Source of the DNA: Methylococcaceae bacterium
GTDB taxonomy: Bacteria > Pseudomonadota > Gammaproteobacteria > Methylococcales > Methylococcaceae
Assembly (NCBI GenBank): GCA_005792805.1
Contig: SXQV01000119.1
Span: forward strand, 1 to 13,608
DNA length: 13,608 bases
Direction of reading: 5' to 3'
The notes beneath the pieces are model-generated. The model searched no databases and had not been told where the DNA came from. It worked only from the letters and a program-made list of their open reading frames with translations. The first letter of the stretch is position 1; every line of letters begins with the position of its first letter. Made by a program: the position numbers and the translations under genes. This document shows positions 1 to 6,041 of the stretch, piece after piece.

Positions 1-96
1 GACAGCCGTTTCGCGGGTCTGCTGTTCTTCTTCGACGCCGACGGCAAGCGCACGATCACCCAGATCGACGCCCCGCTCATCCCGTCGTTCATGTAA
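1..96 (+). CDS. C-terminal fragment of an unrecognised protein
   Basis: The frame is open from base 1 to a TAA at 94-96 and gives 31 residues ending in IDAPLIPSFM; the 5' part lies outside the window. I do not recognise the family. No motif, membrane segment or domain can be called from so short a tail. It is read as real coding for two reasons. Nearly every codon ends in G or C (29 of 31), and the codons are those favoured in strongly expressed genes (TTC, GAC, ATC, ACC, CTG, CGT, GGT). The stop is also followed within 8 bases by a perfect hairpin and then by an intrinsic terminator. The third-position bias is much stronger than in the neighbouring lip genes, which fits high expression; foreign origin is a less likely alternative. 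It converges on lipA. Confidence 0.75.
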   Translation, partial: DSRFAGLLFFFDADGKRTITQIDAPLIPSFM

Positions 97-103
97 GTCT
101 GAA

Positions 104-127
104 GGGTGTCAGGTTCGCCTGACACCC
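104..127 (+). other. Perfect 10-bp hairpin with TTCG tetraloop
   Basis: The arms GGGTGTCAGG (104-113) and CCTGACACCC (118-127) pair without mismatch around a TTCG loop. C(UUCG)G-type tetraloops are unusually stable, although here the closing pair is G-C (G113-C118). No T-run follows, so it is not a canonical intrinsic terminator by itself. Its position 8 bases after a stop codon and just before a real terminator suggests an mRNA 3'-end stabiliser or a pause element for the upstream gene. That role is inference. Confidence 0.75.
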
Positions 128-148
128 GAAAGGCCCACATGGGAACAC

Positions 149-182
149 AAAAGCCCCTCATCGCAAGATGAGGGGCTTTTTT
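149..182 (+). terminator. Intrinsic terminator, probably bidirectional
   Basis: A GC-rich stem pairs 149-162 with 167-180 around a GCAA (GNRA-type) loop, and a run of six T follows at 177-182. This is a textbook rho-independent terminator for the plus-strand gene ending at 96. The A-run at 149-152 becomes TTTTGTGTT when read on the minus strand, so the same hairpin can also stop transcription arriving from the convergent lipA operon. Confidence 0.9.
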
Positions 183-363
183 AGTGGTGCGCCCGGCGGA
201 GTAATGAAAGTTCTCTGCCCACCCTTGGCAAGGGAGGTTAGAAGCATCCGACCACACTATCAGTGTGTCGGTTATGCGCTGGGTTCACTGCACGATTTGA
301 AGGGTAAACCGATTGGGACCGAGTTAAAGCGCAACAGGCAAGAGATGAGGATTGCGGGTATGG
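183..363. other. Intergenic spacer without a supported gene
   Basis: These 181 bases separate the terminator from the lipA stop codon. I see no supported gene. Two modest inverted repeats are present. CCCTT/AAGGG sits at 222-226 and 230-234. An imperfect stem pairs 248-258 with 262-271, with one bulged base and a 3-base loop. Neither is followed by a T-run on either strand, so they are not convincing terminators. They could be 3'-UTR structures of lipA or chance. Confidence 0.5.
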
Positions 364-1332
364 CTAGACCAGAGCACTAGCCTGTTTATCCGCGTGGTAG
401 GAAGATCGAACCATGGGCGCACTCGCAACTGAAGTGAATCCCAGGCTTTTAGCGGTCGCTGATAGGTCGTCAAACTCCTGGGGCGTTACGTAGCGAGTGA
501 CAGGAAGGTGGTCTCGACTTGGCTGCAAATATTGACCGAGGGTTAACATGTCGCAACCATGGGTTCGAAGGTCAGCGAGAACGGTGACGATCTCATCAAT
601 AGTTTCGCCTAGCCCGAGCATTAAACCTGATTTCGTGGGGATGTGTGGTTGGATTAGTTTGAATTCATGAAGTAAGGAGAGCGAGGTCGGGTAGTCAGCC
701 CCGGGACGAACCGCCTTATAAAGCCGCGGGACCGTTTCCAGGTTGTGGTTGAACACATCTGGCGGTTCATTTTTGAAGTGGTTCAGTGCGACAGGGTGTC
801 TTCCTCTAAAGTCAGGCGTAAGAATCTCGATGCGCGTGGATGGTGATGCGCTCCGGATGGCGCGGATGCATTCAGCAAAGTGTTTTGAGCCGCCATCAGG
901 TAAATCATCGCGATTGACCGAGGTAATAACGACATACTTCAAGTTGAGTTGCCGAATGGTTCTGGCGAGAAGGTTGGGCTCATGAGCGTCAGGAGCCTGC
1001 GGACGGCCATGAGCAACATCGCAGAAAGGGCAGCGACGGGTACAAAGGTCGCCAAGAATCATGAAGGTGGCGGTGCCCTGAGAGAAGCATTCAGATAAGT
1101 TGGGACATGAGGCTTCCTCGCAAACGCTATGAAGTTGGTTCTCGCGTAATACCTGTTTAACTTTACCCACCTTTTGCGCGTCACCCAGGCGCGTTCTTAT
1201 CCACGCCGGTTTTGGAGGTGTCTCATCGCCCGCTATTACTTTAATGGGGATACGCTTTAGTTTCTCGGCATTCCTCTGGTGGGTGTCAGGTGTCGAGCGC
1301 GAGGGGGCATTTAGGTTGGGAGGGTTACTCAT
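364..1332 (-). CDS. lipA: Lipoyl synthase LipA
   Basis: This radical-SAM enzyme inserts two sulfur atoms at C6 and C8 of protein-bound octanoyl chains, making the lipoyl cofactor of the 2-oxoacid dehydrogenases and the glycine cleavage H protein. The 322 residues match the family length. The auxiliary [4Fe-4S] cluster that supplies the sulfur is held by Cys71, Cys76 and Cys82 (CEEASCPNLSEC). The radical-SAM cluster is held by Cys97, Cys101 and Cys104 (CTRRCPFC). The C-terminal RSSYHA motif at about 309-314 carries the conserved serine that binds the auxiliary cluster. The ATG start has no clear Shine-Dalgarno sequence, but the N-terminal length agrees with known LipA proteins. It is the last gene of the minus-strand cluster, 48 bp after lipB, which provides its octanoylated substrate. 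It ends facing the terminator at 149-182. Confidence 0.97.
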   Translation of the reverse strand: MSNPPNLNAPSRSTPDTHQRNAEKLKRIPIKVIAGDETPPKPAWIRTRLGDAQKVGKVKQVLRENQLHSVCEEASCPNLSECFSQGTATFMILGDLCTRRCPFCDVAHGRPQAPDAHEPNLLARTIRQLNLKYVVITSVNRDDLPDGGSKHFAECIRAIRSASPSTRIEILTPDFRGRHPVALNHFKNEPPDVFNHNLETVPRLYKAVRPGADYPTSLSLLHEFKLIQPHIPTKSGLMLGLGETIDEIVTVLADLRTHGCDMLTLGQYLQPSRDHLPVTRYVTPQEFDDLSATAKSLGFTSVASAPMVRSSYHADKQASALV

Positions 1333-1380
1333 TGGCGCGTTTTGGGTGCGAGGCGCGAGATTCGTGCTTGATTCAGATTT

Positions 1381-2001
1381 TTAGACCTGTGGATGGCCGA
1401 TGGCTTCAATTAGCGCCGCCGTGAGAGCCGGAGCCATTGCTGAAGTATCGCTTGAGATTCCAAGAGCTTCCAGGCTAGTGACGTTAAGTCCGCTATAACC
1501 ACAAGGGTTGATGGCGGAAAAAAAGTTGAGATCCGGATTAATGTTCAGGCTGAGACCATGGTAAGTGCATCCTCGGATGACGCGAAGACCGATAGAGGCG
1601 ATTTTACTACCATCAACGTAAACACCTGGTGCATTAGGCAGGGTGGTGCCGACGATTCCATAGCATCCAAGCAACTTAACCACCGCTGCTTCGAGACAAT
1701 TTACGATGGTCCTGATGCCTTTGTTCATGCGGCGCAGGTCCAGTAGGGTATAGGCAATCAGCTGCCCGGGGCCATGCCAGGTGATTTGTCCGCCCCGATC
1801 CGTTTTAATTAGTGGGATGGCGATGGGTCTGAGCAGATGTTGTGGATCCCCGTTCATCCCTAATGTATACGTGGCCGGGTGTTGAAGCAGCCAAAATTCA
1901 TCTGGTGTCGTTGTCATGCGGGTCTCGGTAAAGGTTCGCATATTCTGCCAGGTGGTCTGAAAGTCGGCGCAACCCAGATTGTGGATACGAGGGGTAATCA
2001 A
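1381..2001 (-). CDS. lipB: Octanoyltransferase LipB
   Basis: LipB moves the octanoyl group from octanoyl-acyl carrier protein to a lysine of lipoyl domains, the first step of endogenous lipoate assembly. The 206-residue product has the family landmarks: RGGQITWHGPGQ at 69-80, the catalytic Lys133 (KIASIGLR) and the catalytic Cys167 in NPCGYSG. These form the known Cys/Lys acyltransferase dyad. The start is a TTG at 1999-2001 that overlaps the mgtE stop as TTGA. No Shine-Dalgarno is visible, so translation probably depends on coupling to mgtE. The next ATG codons (Met21, Met29) would remove the conserved N-terminal LG...W...M...R region and are unlikely starts. lipA follows 48 bp downstream. 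Confidence 0.95.
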   Translation of the reverse strand: MITPRIHNLGCADFQTTWQNMRTFTETRMTTTPDEFWLLQHPATYTLGMNGDPQHLLRPIAIPLIKTDRGGQITWHGPGQLIAYTLLDLRRMNKGIRTIVNCLEAAVVKLLGCYGIVGTTLPNAPGVYVDGSKIASIGLRVIRGCTYHGLSLNINPDLNFFSAINPCGYSGLNVTSLEALGISSDTSAMAPALTAALIEAIGHPQV

Positions 2002-3455
2002 TGCGGTGTATCAAGAAATAGTTTGGCCAGGCCCAGAAAGATGAAGAAGCCCATCCCATCTGTCACTGCAGTCAAAAGCACACTGGTTCCAATGGCCGGG
2101 TCCAGTCCCATGCGGTGGCGGAGTAGAGGAATGGCAAGACCGGTCAGGGCGGCAACAAGCAGATTGAGTAGGGTGGCACCCGCCATGACTACGCCTAAAT
2201 CGAAACTGGAATAGAGCCAATAAGCCAAAAAGCCCAGAACAGAACCCCAGACTATCCCATTGAGTAGACCGATGACGAGTTCTTTGAGGATAAGTCGGCG
2301 AATATTGGTATCGCTAATTAGCCCAAGCGCAAGCGATCGCACAATAAGAATGCTGGTTTGATTGCCGGTGTTGCCGCCGATACCGGCGACGATCGGCATC
2401 AGGGAAGCCAGGGCGACAATTTTTACTATGGTGTCTTCGAAAAGCCCGATTACGCGAGTGCTGGCAAATGCGGTAATTAGGTTGATTCCCAGCCAGAGCC
2501 AACGGTTCTGGGCGCTTTTCCAGACGCTTGAGAATATGTCTTCATCTTCACGCAGACCGGCCTCGCTCAGTCGTTCCTCGTCGGATTTACGGCGTATCAA
2601 ATCGACAATTGCGTCGATGCCCAGCCTGCCTTGCAGGCTATGATTTTCGTCAACAACCGGCGCTGACAGCAAATCATAGCGCTCGAAGGCGCGAGCGGCG
2701 TCCTCTGCGTCATCGTCCAGCCGGAAGTGCACAACATCCCTTGCCATGACGGACGCGACGGATTGTTCCGAGTTGTTGGTGACCAGCCGTTTTAGTGATA
2801 ACACGCCTTTAAGGACGTTATTTTCATCAACAACGAACAGTTTGTCAGTGTGCTCCGGGAGTTCGCCACGCTGGCGGAGGTATCTGAGTACAGCGCCAAG
2901 CGTGGTATCGGCCCGGATGGTTACCATGCCAAAATCCATGAGGGCAGCAACGCTATCGCTTTCAAATGCCAGAACGGATTGGAGTCGTTCGCGGTTCTGG
3001 TCATTTAGGCTTTGCAGTAGTTCCTGCATGACATCTTCGGGGAGGTCAGGGGCAAGATCTGCAATTTCATCAGTGTCGAGCTGCTCGGTTGCCGAGAGTA
3101 GCTCATTTTTGTCCATTGACGAAATCAGGGTCTCCCTGACCGCATCGGAAACATCCAGAAGGATTTGTCCGTCCAGATCGGACTCCACCAAATTCCAGAG
3201 GGCCAGTCGTTGATCTACAGGAAGGGATTCAAGGATGTACGCGATGTCAGCAGAGTGCAGGCCGTCTAGCTTTTGCTTGAGGGCAACCTGATGGCGCTTG
3301 TGCATCAGGGTTTCCACTAGATCATGGTGGGGCATCGCTTGTTGATGGACGATGGCTTCTTCGAGTCTCTGCTTGCTGAGTAGCTCGATGATTTCACTAA
3401 GGTGCTGCCGGAGATGTTCCTCGGGTGGGCTGTTGATAGGGTCGGCCAAGGTCAT
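1998..3455 (-). CDS. mgtE: Magnesium transporter MgtE
   Basis: This inner-membrane Mg2+ channel/transporter is gated by cytosolic Mg2+. From the chosen start it has 485 residues, close to the family norm. A soluble helical N domain (about 25-165) is followed by a CBS pair (about 175-295) and a membrane domain from about 319 with five helices. The pore-region motif PIVAGIGGNTGNQT lies at 354-367. A late TDGMGFFIFLG segment at 465-475 contains the aspartate corresponding to the selectivity site in this family. The frame is open further upstream to 3587. I prefer the ATG at 3455 because the distance to the conserved LVETL region matches Pseudomonas-type MgtE. An ATG at 3509 would add 18 residues and overlap ybeD by 20 bp. 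Neither has a good Shine-Dalgarno. The stop overlaps the lipB start (TTGA). Its place inside a lip/dac cluster is unusual. Confidence 0.93.
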   Translation of the reverse strand: MTLADPINSPPEEHLRQHLSEIIELLSKQRLEEAIVHQQAMPHHDLVETLMHKRHQVALKQKLDGLHSADIAYILESLPVDQRLALWNLVESDLDGQILLDVSDAVRETLISSMDKNELLSATEQLDTDEIADLAPDLPEDVMQELLQSLNDQNRERLQSVLAFESDSVAALMDFGMVTIRADTTLGAVLRYLRQRGELPEHTDKLFVVDENNVLKGVLSLKRLVTNNSEQSVASVMARDVVHFRLDDDAEDAARAFERYDLLSAPVVDENHSLQGRLGIDAIVDLIRRKSDEERLSEAGLREDEDIFSSVWKSAQNRWLWLGINLITAFASTRVIGLFEDTIVKIVALASLMPIVAGIGGNTGNQTSILIVRSLALGLISDTNIRRLILKELVIGLLNGIVWGSVLGFLAYWLYSSFDLGVVMAGATLLNLLVAALTGLAIPLLRHRMGLDPAIGTSVLLTAVTDGMGFFIFLGLAKLFLDTPH

Positions 3456-3489
3456 CTGAATAGCAGCGGGATTTTGTTGGGCCTGATGC

Positions 3490-3762
3490 TTAGAGGGCCA
3501 TGGTGACATCCGGGCAGGCTGTGAGGCCCTGATAAATCGCATCCAGCTGTGATTTGCTGGTGGCAGTGATGGTGACAGTGACCGCATCGTACTTGCCGCC
3601 CCGACTCTGACGGCATTGGATCGACTCTGACATGATCGGGTCCGTGTGGGGTTGAATGATGGACAGTACCTTGTCTATAAAGCCTTCTGCTGATGGGCCG
3701 AATGCCTTGATCGGAAAGTCACAGGGAAATTCGAGGAGCGTGTCTTCGGATGTGCCGGTCAT
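3490..3762 (-). CDS. ybeD: YbeD/DUF493 family protein
   Basis: This is a small cytoplasmic protein of the YbeD (DUF493) family with a ferredoxin-like ACT-type fold. Its biochemical role is not established; an allosteric or regulatory role in lipoate or D-alanine metabolism has been suggested from gene context. The 90-residue product shows the family pattern: LLEFPCDFPIKAFG near the N-terminus, then YDAVTVTITATS, then LTACPDVTMAL at the end. I chose the ATG at 3760-3762 because GTGGAA precedes it at a reasonable distance; an upstream GTG at 3772-3774 would add four residues. It is the normal neighbour of lipB in E. coli, but here mgtE stands between them. It lies 86 bp downstream of dat. Confidence 0.92.
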   Translation of the reverse strand: MTGTSEDTLLEFPCDFPIKAFGPSAEGFIDKVLSIIQPHTDPIMSESIQCRQSRGGKYDAVTVTITATSKSQLDAIYQGLTACPDVTMAL

Positions 3763-3848
3763 TGAATTTTCCACGTGTCTTGATTTGGAGGGTTTGGTTG
3801 CTTGGCAGCAACACGTGATGTGCGGGGCTGAATTTAACCGATGAGGCT

Positions 3849-4712
3849 TTATGTCCTGGTTGAGGGGGCTTCCCTCAGTGCTCGTTTGTAGTCCTGATAG
3901 GCGGACTGCAATGTCTTCCAGGTTTTTCCCGGTATGCCACCACTTATGAATTTTCCGTCCAATTCGATGACCGAGAGAATCTCGCGGGTCGAGCTGGTGA
4001 CCCAGATTTCATCGGCATTTTTCAGTTCGGCGATATCAAAATGTCGTTCTTCCGTTGGGATGCCCAGATTTTTTGCCAAATCAAGAACAAGATCGCGCGT
4101 AATCCCGGGGAGAATGGTGTCACCCTTCGGGGGGGTGATGATTTTTCCGCCGCTAACAATCATGATGTTGCTGGCCGCCCCTTCTAGTACCTGACCATCA
4201 CGAACCAGAATGGCTTCTGCTGCTCCTTGGTCGACGGCTTCTTGGCGAAGCAGAATGTTGGCCAGTAGCGTGATCGCTTTGATATTGCAGCGATCCCAAC
4301 GAATATCGCTGACCGTGATGGCTTTTATCCCATCCAGCGGAATTGGTGCTATGGGTGTGCACATCACGAAAACGGTGGGAGTGATTTCGGCGGGGATCGA
4401 GTGATCACGTTTGTTCGCCGCGCCGCGGGTGACTTGAAGGTAAATCTGTTGATCTGCCGTGCCTGAAATCAGTCGATCAAAAATAGCGCTCCACTCTTTG
4501 TCCCCTAATGGCGACTTCATTTTTATCGCTGCCAGGCTTTGATCGAGGCGGCGTAGGTGCTCGTCAAGTCGAAGGGGTTGTCCGCCGTAAACGGGGATGA
4601 CTTCATAGATGCCATCACCAAATAGAAACCCACGATCCAAAACCGAGACTTTTGCCTCATCGACCGGAACAAACCGGCCGTTGAGATAGACCTGCAAATC
4701 TTGAGATGACAT
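3849..4712 (-). CDS. dat: D-amino acid aminotransferase, PLP fold-type IV
   Basis: This is a class IV aminotransferase, most likely exchanging amino groups between D-alanine or D-glutamate and 2-oxo acids in the cytoplasm. The 287 residues fit the family. The N-terminal DRGFLFGDGIYEV motif (26-38) is typical. Lys145 (NIKAITLL) is the expected PLP-binding lysine and takes the same number as in Bacillus D-amino acid aminotransferase. A QVTRGAANKRDH segment near residue 100 resembles the carboxylate-binding loop of D-specific members. A branched-chain aminotransferase or aminodeoxychorismate lyase is the main alternative, but the neighbours dacA and ybeD match the D-amino acid gene of Pseudomonas-type clusters. 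AGGAG stands about 8 bases before the ATG. The gene is 13 bp after dacA, so co-transcription is very likely. Confidence 0.88.
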   Translation of the reverse strand: MSSQDLQVYLNGRFVPVDEAKVSVLDRGFLFGDGIYEVIPVYGGQPLRLDEHLRRLDQSLAAIKMKSPLGDKEWSAIFDRLISGTADQQIYLQVTRGAANKRDHSIPAEITPTVFVMCTPIAPIPLDGIKAITVSDIRWDRCNIKAITLLANILLRQEAVDQGAAEAILVRDGQVLEGAASNIMIVSGGKIITPPKGDTILPGITRDLVLDLAKNLGIPTEERHFDIAELKNADEIWVTSSTREILSVIELDGKFISGGIPGKTWKTLQSAYQDYKRALREAPSTRT

Positions 4713-4725
4713 TGGGCCGTGACTC

Positions 4726-5874
4726 CTAGTTCTTGATCATCATGGCGACTTCATCGAGCAGGCGTTTGAATATCCCGCCCTTTTCAACGGATTCAAGCGC
4801 CACTAGATCTTGTCTCGCAATGATTTCATTGTTTTGGGTGATCTTTACTTCGCCAAGCTTGTCCCCGGCATGGACGGGAGCCACACTTTTGTTGCCAACC
4901 TCCATGCTGGCCGTGAGTGTGTCGTACTGACCTTGCGGAAAGGTGACGTAGAAGTCCTGTTTGAGGCCGGCAGGAACTAGGGACTCTGACCCTTTCCACA
5001 CATGAGCGTCTGCTAGCTTCTCGTTAGCCTTGTAGATCGGACGAGTTTCGAAATACTTGAACCCGTAGTTGAGTAGCTCGGCATTTGTAGAGGCTCTGAC
5101 CTGATCGCTTTTCGTGCCCATGACGACTGAAATTAGTCGCATATCATTTCGTACTGCGGAGGTGACGAGGCAATACCCCGCTCCCTCGGTGTGTCCGGTT
5201 TTTACGCCATCTACCGTGGGGTCAGTCCACAATAGACGGTTACGATTAGGTTGCTTGATTTTGTTGTAGGTGAATTCTTTGAGGGAATGCCATTTGTAGA
5301 ATTCTGGAAATTCTGTGATGAGGGCGCGGGAGATCGTTGCCATGTCTCTGGCGCTAGCGTAATGCCCCGGGTTGGGTAACCCCATACTGTTTACATAATG
5401 GGTATTGGTCATACCCAGTCTGTGCGCATTCTGATTCATGATTTCAGCGAAGGCGGCCTCTTCCCCCGCGATTCTTTCCGCCAGAGCGATACTCGCGTCA
5501 TTGCCCGAAGCGACAATCATGCCCTTGAGCAGATTTTCGATGGCTACGGAGCTGCCTGGTTCGGCAAACATGCGGGACCCTTCCAGCTTGGCGGCTTTCA
5601 GGCTGATCGGTACCATATCGTCGAGCTGAAGCTTTCCTTGGGCGAGTTCCTGAAAAGTAATGTAGGCCGTCATGATTTTGGTCAGGCTGGCAGGTTCCAG
5701 TCGCTCATCGGCGTTCTGCTCGGCCAGCACCCTCCCGCTTTTTGCGTCCAGAAGAATGTAAGCCTTTGCGGCGATCGCCGGTAGTGCCGGAGTGACAGGC
5801 GCTTCAGTCGTTGCGGCATACGCTTTTAAGAAAAAGGAGCCGATCAAGACGAAGGTGTAGAGTCTGAAATTCAC
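4726..5874 (-). CDS. dacA: D-alanyl-D-alanine carboxypeptidase (PBP5/6 type)
   Basis: This low-molecular-mass penicillin-binding protein removes the terminal D-alanine from peptidoglycan pentapeptides in the periplasm. The 382 residues begin with a signal peptide (hydrophobic core about 5-16, likely cleavage after AYA at 18-20). All three penicillin-recognition motifs are intact: SLTK with the nucleophile Ser63 and Lys66, SGN at 123-125, and KTG at 225-227. After the catalytic domain comes the usual beta-rich domain. The last 18 or so residues (GGIFKRLLDEVAMMIKN) look like the amphipathic helix that holds PBP5 on the outer face of the inner membrane. The start is GTG at 5872-5874, with only a weak AAAGGG upstream; the signal peptide supports it. 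It is the first gene of the minus-strand operon. Confidence 0.95.
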   Translation of the reverse strand: MNFRLYTFVLIGSFFLKAYAATTEAPVTPALPAIAAKAYILLDAKSGRVLAEQNADERLEPASLTKIMTAYITFQELAQGKLQLDDMVPISLKAAKLEGSRMFAEPGSSVAIENLLKGMIVASGNDASIALAERIAGEEAAFAEIMNQNAHRLGMTNTHYVNSMGLPNPGHYASARDMATISRALITEFPEFYKWHSLKEFTYNKIKQPNRNRLLWTDPTVDGVKTGHTEGAGYCLVTSAVRNDMRLISVVMGTKSDQVRASTNAELLNYGFKYFETRPIYKANEKLADAHVWKGSESLVPAGLKQDFYVTFPQGQYDTLTASMEVGNKSVAPVHAGDKLGEVKITQNNEIIARQDLVALESVEKGGIFKRLLDEVAMMIKN

Positions 5875-5913
5875 AGTGCTTAAGCCCTTTCGGGATTCAA
5901 TAAATTGAGGTCG

Positions 5914-5922
5914 ATTGTAGCA
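5914..5922 (-). promoter_or_regulatory. Extended -10 promoter for the dacA operon
   Basis: Read on the minus strand this is TGCTACAAT, that is TGN followed by TACAAT, five of six matches to the sigma70 -10 box. No good -35 hexamer lies at 16-18 bp, which is tolerated in extended -10 promoters. Transcription would start near 5907, giving a leader of about 33 bases before the dacA GTG. It is the best promoter candidate on this strand in the dacA-mnmG gap. Confidence 0.5.
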
Positions 5923-6041
5923 TGGCCTGGGTCATGAGGCCTTGCGGGTTTTGGCTTCAAAGCGGTTCAGCTTTGTTGGGTCATGGTGTAATGTAGTCAG
6001 CTGTTTTTTAGCTTTTTTAACGAGTGTTCCTCTTTTTTATC

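Noticed and set aside
168..380. Open frame of 70 codons on the plus strand before lipA
   Set aside because: It begins inside the terminator stem and runs over the lipA end; the product resembles nothing and no Shine-Dalgarno precedes it.
1197..1205. DnaA-box-like TTATCCACG, considered as a sign of an origin
   Set aside because: It is a single near match within the conserved lipA coding sequence, without a cluster of boxes or an AT-rich unwinding region.
1281..1291. Eleven-base match GGGTGTCAGGT shared with the hairpin arm at 104-114
   Set aside because: No second arm accompanies it in lipA, so it is not another copy of the hairpin; one short match is likely chance.
3765..3780. Possible parS site around CCACGTG
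   Set aside because: Only the left half resembles the parS consensus; the right side reads GTCTTG instead of the needed GAAACA or GGAACA type half.
5966..5994. Candidate mnmG promoter TTCAGC, 17 bp, TAATGT
   Set aside because: Each box matches the sigma70 consensus at only three of six positions, too weak to list as a feature.
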